NCBI GenBank assembly: GCA_003550325.1
Contig: QKWP01000125.1
Location: 41,663 to 105,662, forward strand
Direction: 5' to 3'
From: Gigaspora rosea
Lineage: Eukaryota > Glomeromycota > Glomeromycetes > Diversisporales > Gigasporaceae
Length of the DNA: 64,000 bases
Numbering within the stretch: the first letter of the stretch is position 1; each line of letters begins with the position of its first letter. The notes beneath the pieces are model-generated. The model was not told where the DNA came from. It ran no database searches and saw nothing but the letters and a program-made list of their open reading frames with translations. Shown here one piece after another: positions 11,905-22,961 of this stretch. The position numbers and the translations under genes are program-made.

Positions 11905-12435
11905 TCAGGGTAGCAAAACTTACGTTTTTGATACATTATTACTTTTTTGAGATACGGCGAATTTAAAAAGTCACGTGACCGCCGCGATTAAAATCGACAA
12001 ATGGAATTGCCGGTAAGATTTTTTAATCGGAAAAATTTTATTTTTTATGTCATTATTGAATTTCTCATAAAGGTTGTAGAGAAGAAAATTACCAGTCCAA
12101 TATAGTAAACCCATCAAAATTGGCTTAGTGTATTACGAGATATGAGTAAAAGAAGTTTAGCGATTTTTTAAAGTTTTTTAAAAAGTTATTTAAAAAGTTA
12201 GAATTGTAATTTCTTTCTCTACGGTCTTCATAAAATCCAAGTAAGGTTGTTTACATAATAAAAAAATTATTAAAAAAAATTTTTGTAATCTTACCTGCAA
12301 TTCCATTGGCCGATTTAAGTGTGGCGATCACGTGACTTTTTTAAAATAGCGTATCTCAAAAAAGTAATAAAATTTGGGGTATCAAAAAAGTAAGTGCAGG
12401 AGTATCAAAAACGCAAAGTTATTCGTCAGGGTACA
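11905..12435. repeat. Foldback element with arms of about 120-150 bp
   Basis: The left arm runs about 11905-12030 and the right arm about 12285-12435. Both arms share, in inverted orientation, GTTTTTGATAC, TTACTTTTTTGAGATACG, AAGTCACGTGA and AATGGAATTGC words. The right arm has an extra block near 12375-12400. The core of about 250 bp has no coding frame. It begins about 45 bp after the neighbouring MITE. Confidence 0.75.
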
Positions 12436-12500
12436 TTGACAGGGGTAAAACGTCCACATGATACATATCGTTATATTTTTGTTAGGTTAATTAACATTTA

Positions 12501-12754
12501 AGGCCACGCAAAGTTAAGTTTTCGTTTTGCATTACCCGCCGACCAATTTTTTCAATTTTTCCAATTTTTTTTTCAGTCCCAATTGTTCTAATTATTCTAT
12601 TTTATTTAATTTTTCCCCATAAATTATTCCGGTATCACCCGATGAGACATTAGCTTTCCGAAATTAGCCGACAGGGTCGATAGAAAATCTGACTGTTAAC
12701 CCCAATTTACTGATTCCATGTTATGCAAAGCGTGAAATTAACTTTATGTGGCCT
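12501..12754. repeat. GGCCACGC-type MITE (full copy)
   Basis: The TIRs start AGGCCACGCAAAGTTAA (left) and end TTAACTTTATGTGGCCT (right) and extend about 35 bp. TA lies immediately outside both ends. The family recurs at 39329-39570, 39962-40213 and 40611-40858, and in pieces at 1381 and 12790. The core holds T-rich runs and AATTGTTCTAATTATTCT. It is non-coding. Confidence 0.8.
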
Positions 12755-12789
12755 TAGATGCAACATATGGCTATTAATTTATAATAGAT

Positions 12790-12868
12790 TAAAAAAAAAA
12801 TCCGACCGGCCGACTGGGAATTTTGAAACTCATGTAATGCAAAACGAAAAATTAACTTTGTGTGGCCT
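12790..12868. repeat. GGCCACGC-type MITE, right-end fragment
   Basis: It matches only the right end of the family (GAATTTTGAAACTCATGTAA then AACTTTGTGTGGCC), directly downstream of the full copy. It is either an independent truncated insert or the remnant of a tandem pair. Confidence 0.6.
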
Positions 12869-13026
12869 ATCATATACTAAATATCAACAAAGTAAATAGC
12901 AAAATTGCTCGAAGAATATTTTTTTGTAATTATATTTCAAATAAAATTAGTATTTGCTTATATCTAAATTCTAAGTTAATTAAATTTTTAATTTGAAATT
13001 TTCGTGGTAGAGAAAAAATTTCAATT

Positions 13027-13112
13027 ACCGTAAATGTTCGTATATAAGATCCACTTAAATAGAAGACCCACTACGAATCAGACCGAGCCTACGTATAATT
13101 TACGGTAGTAAC
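13027..13112. repeat. Tiny MITE with TTACCGTAAAT ends
   Basis: The left end TTACCGTAAATGTTCGTATA and the right end TACGTATAATTTACGG are inverted matches with one or two mismatches, around a core of about 45 bp. The size and ends suggest a pogo/mariner-type derivative; the family name is not certain. Confidence 0.55.
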
Positions 13113-13989
13113 AAATGATTGATAATATATCCATATAAAATATATTTTTTATGAAATTTTAATACACTGTCGAGAAAAAAGTTTAGATGGAATTTTAGGC
13201 GTAATCACAGACGTTCCGTGAAATACAACTTATGTTGTGATTATTTCAAATAAGTCAAAATAGTTTCATCCACTTTTATAGTTTTTTTCACAAAGTTTAA
13301 GTTTTTTTATAGACCTATCTTTAAAAAAATAAGCGTTACTACTTTTCATTATCTTAAAATCATATTTGTGTTACCTGACACTAACTCCTATTTCTTAATT
13401 AATTTCCCATACTTATTTCCTCATAAAGCAAAGCCTATCAGCCTACATTATGTGCGTGCATTAATTCGAAGTGAAAATATAAAAGAAAATTTATTATTTG
13501 TGCTCACGCATTTTGTGTACACCTATTTTATAACAAAAAAAATCGATTTTGCTTAATATAGAAAACTACCGAATGTTTCTTATAACTTATAATTATCTTT
13601 AATCTACGCACATACATACGTATTAAAAAGATTACTCGCATTTTGCTCTACAGATTTGACCAACTCTTATATCGATTTGATTAGATAAATGTTTAAATAT
13701 GATATAAATAATTTATTGATAGTAAATGAAAGATGTTGTATCGAAGCTTGTTGCACTATGTTGTCCGAATAGTTGATCTGAAACAAACAATACAAATTTC
13801 CTAACCTTAAAAAAATAACGAGTCAAAATTAATAGCATTATAGGTTCAATTATAATGACGTAACCGTGTATATACTTAACCAAAATTATAATTTATCATT
13901 TTTAAAAATACAGGTTTGTATTAGAAGTAAATATTTTCTTGATAGACGGGAACATATAAAATTTAGAAAAATGTAAAGAAAAAATTTTA
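13113..13989. other. AT-rich intergenic stretch
   Basis: No gene supported. A 62-codon frame at 13368-13556 has no recognisable domain. Nothing repeated was noticed apart from A/T runs. Confidence 0.4.
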
Positions 13990-14640
13990 TAGTAATATAT
14001 ATCAGTGTTGACTAAACTACTGGTCAACCAAAAATTTGCTGGTCAATGGTCAAAGGGCCTTTGGTCAAAAATGGGATTCCCTCCCCGCTTGGCTTGCGTA
14101 AAACAGCACGCCGTGTTCCTTCTTTGAATATTTCGTGGTTCTTCCAAGTTGGGTTCTTCCAAGTTGGACGCCACCCATATTTCCTCTAAACTCTTGGGGG
14201 TGATTCTCTAGGACGTTTCAAAAAGCTATATGTAATTTCCCAAATTTCCTGGGCAAATTTGCACTTAACACCTAAGTGTTCTAGTTCAATTTCAAATACA
14301 ACGGTCATATCACACTATTTAGATGATGATTCTGAGTGTACGTATTAACCACACAAAAAACAGTACAACGTTCAAGCAATACCTTGACATGACCTGGTGT
14401 TGACACGTGACACGGCATACCTAAATTTGGATTTACCGTTGTAATTACACTCTATAAGAAAAGTAGTCCGGTATTGGCACGTGTAAAATGTCACGGGCTA
14501 ATGGGGCAGGTTTTGCACGTGCATGGTCTGAGTTGGTGGATCGCATTGTTTGTGTTCCCGTGCCAATTTAAACGTGAAACTATGTACGTACCTTTTGCAG
14601 CTGTTTACTAAGCCAATTGACACGGTGTATACACGAATGG
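13990..14640 (+). repeat. Upstream block of module copy 1
   Basis: From about 14070 this block matches 52655-53380 upstream of module copy 3, with shared phrases such as GGGATTCCCTCCCCGCTTGG and TTGACACGGTGTATACACG. Its 3' part also matches 63165-63370 in inverted orientation, so a transposon-like repeat (about 14460-14640) is embedded. The two copies differ by indels, and no frame survives in both. Confidence 0.7.
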
Positions 14641-14879
14641 AACGGGTAATTCAATGAAAATTCACACAACCTTCTTTCAAATGGATAATATTTCAGAAGA
14701 CTTGATAGTAGTTAGAGTATATATACAAAACTAACGCAAAGTGCGTATATGTAAAACTTTGCAAAGAATCTATTAATAAAAACAGTCGCATTGGACAATT
14801 TTGATTGAAATGAATGCCAGAGCTAAAAAAAGATATTGCTTTGAACTTTGATTGATAATGATATTTAAGGCTTTAAATA

Positions 14880-15944
14880 ATCAACTTTATATTTATCTCT
14901 TAACTTCATTAATTTCCTGAATCGAGAAGAAGAATTGAACGATATATTGCAAGACTTTTCTGGTAAATTTTATTTGATTTTCAGGGTTTTTTTTTTATTG
15001 TGTGGCTTCAATCTTATTGTATATCCTTATAAGAATTACTATTGATAAAGATGGACTAACTGGTATTATAAATGTAATCGATTCGGGAGTTATACATTTT
15101 GCCGGAGCTATGAAGTTAGCTTTAGCGAATGAATTTTCATTTCATTAATTTGTTTCAAGTTATTGAAAGCGCCTTACGGTAATTTATTTTAGTCTTCTTT
15201 CTTATCCTTGTCTGGTACAAAATTGCCTAATGTTGGAATGTCTGCCCTAAAAGATACTTAATATTATAAAATTTATAAAGTTATCATCATCAATTCATAA
15301 CCATTAAAATGTTATGTATCCCCTTAGATTTGGATAATTTGGTTGAATTATATCTGGCTCGAATCTTAATTACGGATGTTGGCATTGTTTATCTAGACGA
15401 TATTTATTAATAATACATTTAACTACAAATATAAATATTTAATCCCATACAAAAATTTAATTAATATCCAGACAAAATTTTTAGATATGCCTCAGTTTAA
15501 TCAAAATACTTATCAAAAATTCATCATTGTCTACAATTTGAAAATCTACATTTGCCAATAGGAAATTAAAATACCTTAATGTTGGATATACGCTCGTTAC
15601 TGATAAAGGAGTAAGAGAATTAAGAGGTAAATATCTTTTCTACGCATGTACGACTTTGTCATAATTAAATATTGCATTTATTCATTTTTTTCAATTGATA
15701 TTATTTTTATGTAGACTTACCTCATTTGTCCTTCTTGAATTTGGCTGTTACTCAAGTATCTTTGTCGTGTCGTAATATTTTGGCTGGTAAGTGGACATCA
15801 AACTTTTAAATCGTTATGTAAAAATTTATACCGCAAAATTTTAACAAATTTTTCATTTAATATTTAGATATTCCTTCGCTTAAATCAGTTCGCATTAATG
15901 GAATTACCAAAAAAGTTTGCGAGGATGAATTTTATGATGTTTAA
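14880..15944 (+). pseudogene. LRR protein gene, module copy 1 (3' part)
   Basis: A series of short exons reads as leucine-rich repeats, in order: NFINF with a REEELNDILQDF piece (14900-14965), a DLDNLVELYLA exon (15330-15400), a KLKYLNVGYT...TDKGVRELR exon (15550-15627), a LPHLSFLNLAVTQVSLSC exon (15714-15785) and a final DIPSLKSVRINGITKKVCED exon (15867-15944). Splice sites (for example GTAAAT after 15627, TTTAG before 15867) are intact for the later exons, while the first exons have indels. The stop at 15942 is premature relative to module copy 3, which continues 10 codons. Repeats of this kind occur in F-box/AMN1-like ubiquitin ligase adaptors; no F-box is visible here. Probably a pseudogene. 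Confidence 0.7.
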
Positions 15945-16253
15945 AAGAAAGAAGCCTATATGTATTTGGCATGTTGGAATTATCTGATCATATGTATAAA
16001 TGCTAAACATATTATTTAATAAAGTTTAGAGCATTAAAATCGTTAAAGACCTTTAACAACCTTCTGTAAATAAAATATAGTATAATGATTATTTTTACGA
16101 AGCACCACATTTACAATTACTATTCATTTACTTATAGCAAGAATATGCTTAACATTTTTTTGTGACATCTACCTACCTTTAATAAATTTCAGCAAATTTA
16201 TTATCCTATTTTATAGATCTATTACGAGGCGTTTCAAAATTTCGATGATACGT

Positions 16254-16845
16254 CGTGAGACCGGGAACGTGACCTGGTTATAGGCACGTGCCCGCGTGAT
16301 CCGGTATTGACGAATTTAGGTTTACCGACAGAATTCCTGGAATTTCTGGAATTCGATGAAATCACGGGAATCGGAAAATTCGGGGGATTTTTAGAAAACG
16401 GATGATATCAAGGATTATAATGATAACGATGATACTAATCATCCTAAGAATCTTGGTTATTATAATAATAATAATAATATAGAGAATTCTAGCATATAAA
16501 AATAGAACTCGAATTATTATAAATAAAGGCCTTTGGCCCCTTTGGGAACGACATTCAATCCCCACTTTGCTTTAATAAAACATACATTTATACCTTATAT
16601 ATATACGACTCAAAATTTGTCATTATTAAAAATAATAAAAGTACATATAACCCGATACATAATAAAAATTGTACATTCGTTATTCTACTATAAACCCAAG
16701 CACCTTGTATAAAATATCCCGTAACTCCGCCTAACCGCTTAGCCAAATCTAACACACCATCTTTTGACCAAAACTGACCCATTGACGGCTGTACGAAACC
16801 GATCCCGTGATTTCTCGATTGACCCGCCAATTTTTAGGGTTGTCA
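16254..16845 (+). repeat. 5' LTR
   Basis: 592 bp, matching 26513-27104. It starts CGTGAGACCGGG (the 3' copy starts TGTGAGACC, so the canonical TG has mutated) and ends GGGTTGTCA. A TATAAATAAAGG-like promoter or poly(A) region lies near 16518. Confidence 0.92.
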
Positions 16846-16849
16846 TTTT

Positions 16850-16868
16850 TGGTGGTGACTGTGAGATC
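16850..16868 (+). other. Candidate primer-binding site
   Basis: TGGTGGTGACTGTGAGATC lies 4 bases after the 5' LTR and would pair with a tRNA 3' end finishing in CACCA. The tRNA species cannot be assigned without a tRNA set. Confidence 0.55.
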
Positions 16869-16988
16869 CGAAAATTCTCGAAACATCGATAACTTACGGT
16901 ACAAAAAAAAAATTGCAAATTAGTAGCTAGAAATCGGTTGCAATAAAGACCCAAAAGTAATACACAAAAAGGATACATCCAGAAGAAG

Positions 16989-18091
16989 ATGAAAAAGGAC
17001 CAGTTAAGAGAACTGTTAGAAGGTTTGACCACTTCTTTTGCTGAAGTCGCCAATACAATCGCCAATACCAAGAAAGAACCAGAAGATAAGAGAGAGTTGA
17101 CACACGTAAAGGTTGATCCCTTCCACGTAAGTGATGATGAGGACCCAATAGAATGGTTGGAAGCATTCGAAAGAGCCTAGCTGCGAATAATTGGATGGAA
17201 AGAAGGATGCTAAAGATTGCCTCCGGCTATTTGAGGGACCTTGCCGCAGATTGGTATAAAGGAAAAAGGGACGACCTAACACAATGGAAAAATGATGAAG
17301 AGGAAGAATCCAGTTTCTACCATAAGTTTATTGACTTCTTCGCAACTCCAGAGCGACGACATGGGTGGCAAATAGAGCTGCAAGAACTCAAGAAGTTGAA
17401 GCACAAGAAAGTCGACGCATACACCACCAAGTTTAAAAAGTTATTGAAACAGGTCGACCCGGATGATGAAATACCCGTCAATATATAATTAGGATGTTTT
17501 TATCAGGATTACGGGGAAAGGCAGCCACTTTTGTAACCGTTGCTGAACCAAAAGGCCTAGATGAAGCTATTACCAAGGCAAGAAAAGCAGAAGCTGGTAA
17601 ATACTATAGCAAGCAAACTAAAAAAAAACTACCAGAATAAAGTTGAAGAAGAATTAGGAAATTTGTCACAAAAGATAGAGCAAATCGCCCTAAGCTACAC
17701 CGCATCGACTTCGAACTGGCCCAAGGCCCCCGTGGACAACGATCGATGCCGGAGTGCATGTGAAGGTGAAAAGCGTCGAACCTACTGGACGGGAGATTTA
17801 CGAAAGGACGGGACCAGGAAACCTAAGAGGGACATCAACTGCTTCAGATGCGGGGAAATAGGCCATATAGCTCGTAACTGTTTGTCGGAAAAAAAGCAAA
17901 AAAGGGACACCGAAGAGCAACAAAGCACCAATTACGTGGAGTGGGTCGACCCATATACAATAATCAAGAAGGCTGAGTTGAAGACGAAGTATATGCCCTG
18001 GCTGAAAAACGCCATTAACCTTATCCAGTTAATGGTAATCAAGAAAAGAGAAGCCAAGCCCCACCCAAAGGAACTTGGGAAAATCGACTAA
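16989..18091 (+). pseudogene. Retrotransposon gag remnant
   Basis: Starts at ATG 16989 (MKKDQLRELLEGL) and reads a capsid-like region (PIEWLEAFERA, then LAADWYKGKRDDL and FATPERRHGWQ) up to a zinc knuckle C-x2-C-x4-H-x4-C (CFRCGEIGHIARNC) near 17850. It has a frameshift around 17175 and a stop at 17486-17488, splitting it into three readable pieces. Gag packages the RNA and forms the particle. The knuckle is intact, but the protein cannot be made as one chain. Confidence 0.85.
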
Positions 18092-18159
18092 GGGCCCGGG
18101 GAAGGGAGGACGCCCCACCAATACCCAACCTTGGAGGAATACCCGACTTAATAGAGGAG

Positions 18160-18378
18160 GTGTATGGCCCAGTAAAGAAACCTAGGAGGAAAAGGGACCC
18201 GTCTATTATCGACCAGTTGACCCTTTACAATGTGGCTGATGATATACTAAACCTACCGGCCAGTGCCACTATCGGTCAAATGTATCATTACCCGAACCAA
18301 CGTCGAAATCTAGCCAAAATACTATACTGGCCCCTACCTCTGACTCAAGAAAATGACTACCAAGAGCTATTCCACTAA
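18160..18378 (+). pseudogene. Gag-protease linker fragment
   Basis: An open piece between the zinc knuckle and the protease, starting MYGPVKKPRRKRDPSI. It has no recognisable domain and presumably is part of the original gag-pol chain, since it is collinear and separated from its neighbours only by frame changes. Confidence 0.5.
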
Positions 18379-18440
18379 GCCTGGCAGAAGCCAAACGCAC
18401 CACTGCAGCATGCTGCTATGTACGAATTCGAGGCAATCCC

Positions 18441-18791
18441 GTGATAGCAGTATTAGACTCCGGAGCCGCCATTAGTATTATGACAAAAAAGTTACTGGAC
18501 AAATTGGGCTTGAAGATTCAAGAAAAATCCTCAACCATCGTAGTCACCGCAACCAGTGCAAAGACTCGGGCCCTGGGGAGAATTACCAATGTGGGGATCA
18601 TAATCCAGGACGCCTTAATACCAAGTACCTTCCAAATTATCAAGTCGTCTGATGAAACTTTGCTACTAGGGACTGATTGGTTCCTGAAAGCTCACGCACG
18701 ACTACACTTTGATGAACGGCGGTTATATCTGAAGCATCAAGGTCGGACGGTTGAGGTGCCTATCTCCTATACCAGCAACAATGACCTCTGA
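18441..18791 (+). pseudogene. Retropepsin-like aspartic protease piece
   Basis: It contains the catalytic motif DSGA (AVLDSGAAISIM), a flap-like middle and the C-terminal LLGTDWF signature, spanning a full retropepsin domain of about 100 residues without a stop. It is cut off from RT by a stop at 18789 and a frame change. Proteases of this class mature the gag-pol polyprotein as dimers. Confidence 0.85.
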
Positions 18792-18936
18792 GCCCCGGAC
18801 CAGAGCACATAGACATAGGAAGTAACAGTAGTGACACCTTCGACAAATTCACCTACGAGGAAGAAATGTTAGACGAAATCAAAGGTTACCACACCGAAGA
18901 GTCAGCTACAGAAGAAATGGGTTTGTATGACAACTC

Positions 18937-20420
18937 TTGGGCAGATATAGAAAGTCCCGCCATATACCTAACCGTAATGGGAGAGCCCCAACCCAAACCG
19001 AAGAACCCCCGAGACGAACCATCGATGAGTACTTGAGCGAATTCATTCAAGAAACTGACCTAGACGAGACAGAGAGGGAGCAAGCAAAGGAATTCTTTCG
19101 TAAAGAGAAAGGTCTATTTGCCCAAAGCACCAAGGAATTAGGAGAAACATCCATGCTAATCCACCGTATCGACAACGGAGATGCCAAACCAATGAAGCAG
19201 TATCCATACCATAACGCCCCCGGTGAAAGAGAATTTGTGGAAAAGGAATTGAAGGAGATAGAAGAAAAAGGACTAATTCGTCGTTCTGATAGCCCCTGAG
19301 CTTCCTCAGTTGTAGTCGTATCTAAGAAAGGAGGGAAATTGAGATTATGCATAGACTACCGGAAGCTGAATGCCGTGACCAGAAAAAATGCTTACCCACT
19401 CCCTCGTATCGACGACTTACTCGAAGAATTTCAGAACGCGAAATGGTTTTCGAGTCTGAACCTAAAGAGCGGGTACTAGCTAGTAAAGATGGACGAGAAG
19501 GACCGGGAAAAGACCGTTTTCATAACCAAGGCAGGACTTTTCTAATTTAACGTCATGCCGTTTGGTTTGTGCAATGCACCCGCTACTTTTCAAAGGTGAT
19601 GGACAAATTCTTGGCTGAGTACCTGGGAAATTTCACCATAGTGTTATTGACGATATCAACGTGTACTCTAACACATTTCCAGAACACCTGGGTCACCTAC
19701 GAAAAATATTTAAGAAGTTAGCAGAAGCAGGGTTAAAAATAAATATAGAGAAATGCAAATTTTTCCAGACGGTAATACATTTCCTAGGTCACGTGGTTGG
19801 CTGGAGCGGAATCTGACCCGACAAAGCCAAGGTAGAGAAAGTTCGAACTTTTTCTGTACCGAGAACTGTCAGACAGCTAAGGGCGTTCCTAGGTTTGGCT
19901 TTCTATTACTGAAGATTCATCCACGGGTTCGCTTCTATAGCACAACCCTTATACAAGCTACTACAGAAGGATGAAAGATATGAGTGAGTCAAGACCAGAA
20001 TAATGCCTTTGAAGCCTTAAAGACTCACCTGACCACCCCTCCGATACTCCAGTATACCAATTTCAACTGGACCTTTTACTTACATATCCATGCATCCGGG
20101 ACCGGACTGGGCGCAGTCTTGACCCAAAAAGGAGATAACAAGAAAGAGTACATAATCTCTTACGCGAGCCGGAGTCTCTCCCAAGCTAAAAGAAATTACT
20201 CCACCACTGAACAAGAATGTTTAGCCGTGCTTGGGCTATAGAACAATACTATCACTACTTCGGGTTCAAGCTTTTGTAGTGGTGACAGACCATTCAGCCC
20301 TTAAATGACTACAGACCTCCAAGCTGAAAGGCAGGCGCGCTCGATGGATTCTTTGACTCCAACCGTATAACTATACTATCGAGCACCGGTCCGGGAGAAT
20401 CAACAGTAATGCTGATGCCC
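18937..20420 (+). pseudogene. Reverse transcriptase-RNase H remnant
   Basis: It shows the RT entry region (QETDLDETEREQAKEFF, then IEEKGLIRRSDSP), [26 protein letters not shown], the remains of the DD active site around 19648, and the RNase H tether with DHSALK-type sequence near 20290. Breaks include stops where the family has Trp (19297, 19475, 19981, 20309), a CGA-to-TGA-type stop near 19908, and frameshifts near 19595 and 19645. The RNase H motif has His where Asp is expected (LHIHASGTGLGAVL). Inactive. Confidence 0.88.
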
Positions 20421-20429
20421 TGTCAAGAA

Positions 20430-21295
20430 GACCAGAAGCAACAAGTGAAAAAGAAGAAACAGCTATTAACAAAGACAAAAGCGTAAGAGAAGGCAGAACT
20501 TACCAGGAATGGCTCAAGACTTTCGTCGACTATGAAGAAACCGAAGATCGACCACCTCAGGAAGACGGTCATGTGGTAGAAGTGTACCAGTTGGGTGACC
20601 TAAATGAGCCAAAAAGGAATGGGACGAATATGTTGACTCCGAAGAAGAAAGAAATAATGGACGATACCCTGTAACACCAACCTGCACACTGGTGAAGCCT
20701 GGTGGAACATGGATGAAGAAGAGGAGGAAGATTATTATTGGAACGAAGAGCAAGGAAGCGAGGAAAGAGAATACCTGGAACTTGTGCAGGACCCCTCTGA
20801 TGACGAAATAGACTGGGAAGAGTACTACTAGGAGGAGTATTACTGGAATAAACACGGATGAAAAGAACAGGAGTATATGGAATTAATACAAGACTACTAT
20901 ATTGAAGTACAAAGAATTGAAAACCTATATCCTAACCCGGTACTGACATCACATGGACACCCCGAGGCACCAGTTCCGAAGCTATGAACCTGGAAGAGAT
21001 GTGACCGCTCCAGGGTATAGGTGAGATTTTCCAGGTCACGTGACAAACCCGTTTGCCAATTCAGGTCGGGGATCACGTGATCATGTGATTACTTATTTGC
21101 ACGGTAATACAAACTCCTGGAGAGGAAAAGCCAATCGGAGAGTGCAAATTTTAACTATTCAGGATCCGCCCAACAATGAATCCCAACACGCGCACAAGAA
21201 ACAAAAAAGAAAAAGCGAAAATATGCAAAATTAGGTGCACTAATTCTAATTAAATCGTGACTTCTTTATTATTATTCGGTTTTTTTTTTTTTTTT
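20430..21295 (+). other. Acidic spacer region of the retrotransposon
   Basis: After the RNase H region the frame becomes rich in Glu, Asp and Tyr (for example EEDYYWNEEQGSEEREY near 20720-20780), with stops. It lies between RNase H and integrase, where gypsy elements normally have only a short linker. CACGTGA-type palindromes occur at 21037-21090. A T-run leads into the gap. Confidence 0.6.
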
Positions 21296-21667
21296 NNNNN
21301 NNNNNNNNNNNNNNNNNNNNNNNNNNNNNNNNNNNNNNNNNNNNNNNNNNNNNNNNNNNNNNNNNNNNNNNNNNNNNNNNNNNNNNNNNNNNNNNNNNNN
21401 NNNNNNNNNNNNNNNNNNNNNNNNNNNNNNNNNNNNNNNNNNNNNNNNNNNNNNNNNNNNNNNNNNNNNNNNNNNNNNNNNNNNNNNNNNNNNNNNNNNN
21501 NNNNNNNNNNNNNNNNNNNNNNNNNNNNNNNNNNNNNNNNNNNNNNNNNNNNNNNNNNNNNNNNNNNNNNNNNNNNNNNNNNNNNNNNNNNNNNNNNNNN
21601 NNNNNNNNNNNNNNNNNNNNNNNNNNNNNNNNNNNNNNNNNNNNNNNNNNNNNNNNNNNNNNNNNNN
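21296..21667. other. Assembly gap (372 N)
   Basis: Unknown sequence bordered by a T-run on the left and T-rich DNA on the right. Frames running through it are meaningless. Confidence 0.99.
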
Positions 21668-22140
21668 TTTTTATTTATTTTTTATTTTTTATGCTTTTTT
21701 TTTTTATATTTTATTTTTTTCTTTTAATTGGTTTAATTTTTTTATTTATTTATTTAATTTTTATATTCGTCTTATTTTTTTTTTTTAATCGTTTTAATTT
21801 TATTTATTTATTTAATTTTAAATTCGTCTTGTTTATTAAATTCGTTTCAATTTTAATTTTTTTAAATTAATTAATTATTTTTATTTTTAGAAAAATAATT
21901 ATCAGAACAAGATTGGGAGAATTACAAAACCAGGCACGATGAACAAAATCACTTTAGAAGCTCTTATTTCAGTGAATCGTTTCATCGCAGACCATAATAA
22001 ACAAATACGAGAGAACATCTAATCAACTAACACCAACTAACTTACCTTAACCTACCAACTAACTTACCCTAACCTACTAACCAACTTACCCTAACCCTAC
22101 CAACTAACTTATCCTAACCCTAACAACCAATTCACTCTAA
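21668..22140. repeat. T-rich DNA and CCCTAA-bearing tandem repeat
   Basis: 21668-21890 is almost pure T with A and a few other bases (TTTATTTAT units). At 22020-22140 a tandem repeat of about 22-28 bp (AACTAACTTACCCTAACC) holds several CCCTAA words. It resembles degenerate telomeric repeat but sits inside the retrotransposon. Confidence 0.6.
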
Positions 22141-22403
22141 CCCTACAAACATGTCATTAGCAACGATACCTCCAATCACGACAAAATGGCAAACACAAAC
22201 GCAATACGAATAATGGCAGCACCCATTTATAACGACACACGAAATGACGACTACAGAAAGAAGTGGAAAAGTTAAATATGTAACAAATAAAAAACACCAG
22301 CGACACCAGAAGCAAATCAAGCAATGAAATCTACCCCAAAGGCAATACAAATCAGATAACGCGTCACCTACCATAATTACGGCACTAAAACGGACGGCAC
22401 GAA

Positions 22404-22650
22404 ATGACTATAGAAAGAAAAAGTGAAAAGTTAAAATGCGACAACAAAAAAAAATACCAGCAAAGGCAACTCACCTATAACGGCGACATGGCACCTTTGA
22501 CGACTCCCTTGACGACGACTCCATTAACGACGACTCCATTGACGATGACTCCATTGACAACGACTCCATTAACGACGACTCCATTAATGACGACTCCATT
22601 AACAACGACTCCATTAACAACGACTCGATTAACAACGACTCCATAATGAC
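22404..22650 (+). repeat. 15-bp minisatellite encoding PLTTT
   Basis: From about 22495 the unit ACTCCATTAACGACG is repeated about ten times with few changes. The 15-bp period keeps frame, and the frame starting at 22404 reads a basic leader followed by PLTTT repeats. A diverged direct duplication precedes it (GAAATGACGACTACAGAAAG at 22231 and a like phrase at 22400). It lies in the RNase H-integrase spacer of the retrotransposon. It is a repeat tract; expression is unknown. Confidence 0.75.
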
Positions 22651-22961
22651 GACTCCAACTACAGCGAAATTAAGAAAAAATTAGAACAAATACAAAAAAA
22701 AAATTAAAAATAAAAAAAGATTATCTGGGTACACATGTACTAATATAGCAGTGATGTGACGATCATCCGGAGTAGGGTCAGAGGAATGGATGTCACATGA
22801 CCCGGAAAATCTCACCTACATCCTGTCTAATTCAAGAGATGTACGTGGTAAAAGACCACTGGGAGATAGAAGCGGAAGAAAGGTTCTTAACTGCCACCGC
22901 TGTCCGTATTACTAAAGGAAAAAAAATGGGTGGTATGAAGAAGAGGAATTCGAGGTATACC

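Noticed and set aside
16362..16565. Ile-rich minus-strand frame in the LTRs (also 26629-26823)
   Set aside because: Both copies lie in the LTRs and come from an ATAATAATA microsatellite; no domain.
16588..17282. Minus-strand frames overlapping the 5' LTR end and gag
   Set aside because: Antisense shadows of the LTR and gag.
21257..21727. Open frames through the N gap (also 42751-43636 and 42800-43498)
   Set aside because: They consist mainly of unknown bases and T-runs; the openness is an artefact of Ns.
22020..22140. Telomere from CCCTAA words (also TTAGGG at 61606 and 32390-32450)
   Set aside because: Short, irregular and internal, inside a retrotransposon, a MITE or plain intergenic DNA; interstitial telomere-like sequence at most.
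22495..22650. CRISPR-like array
   Set aside because: The 15-bp units are contiguous with no unique spacers, and the organism is a eukaryote; it is a minisatellite.
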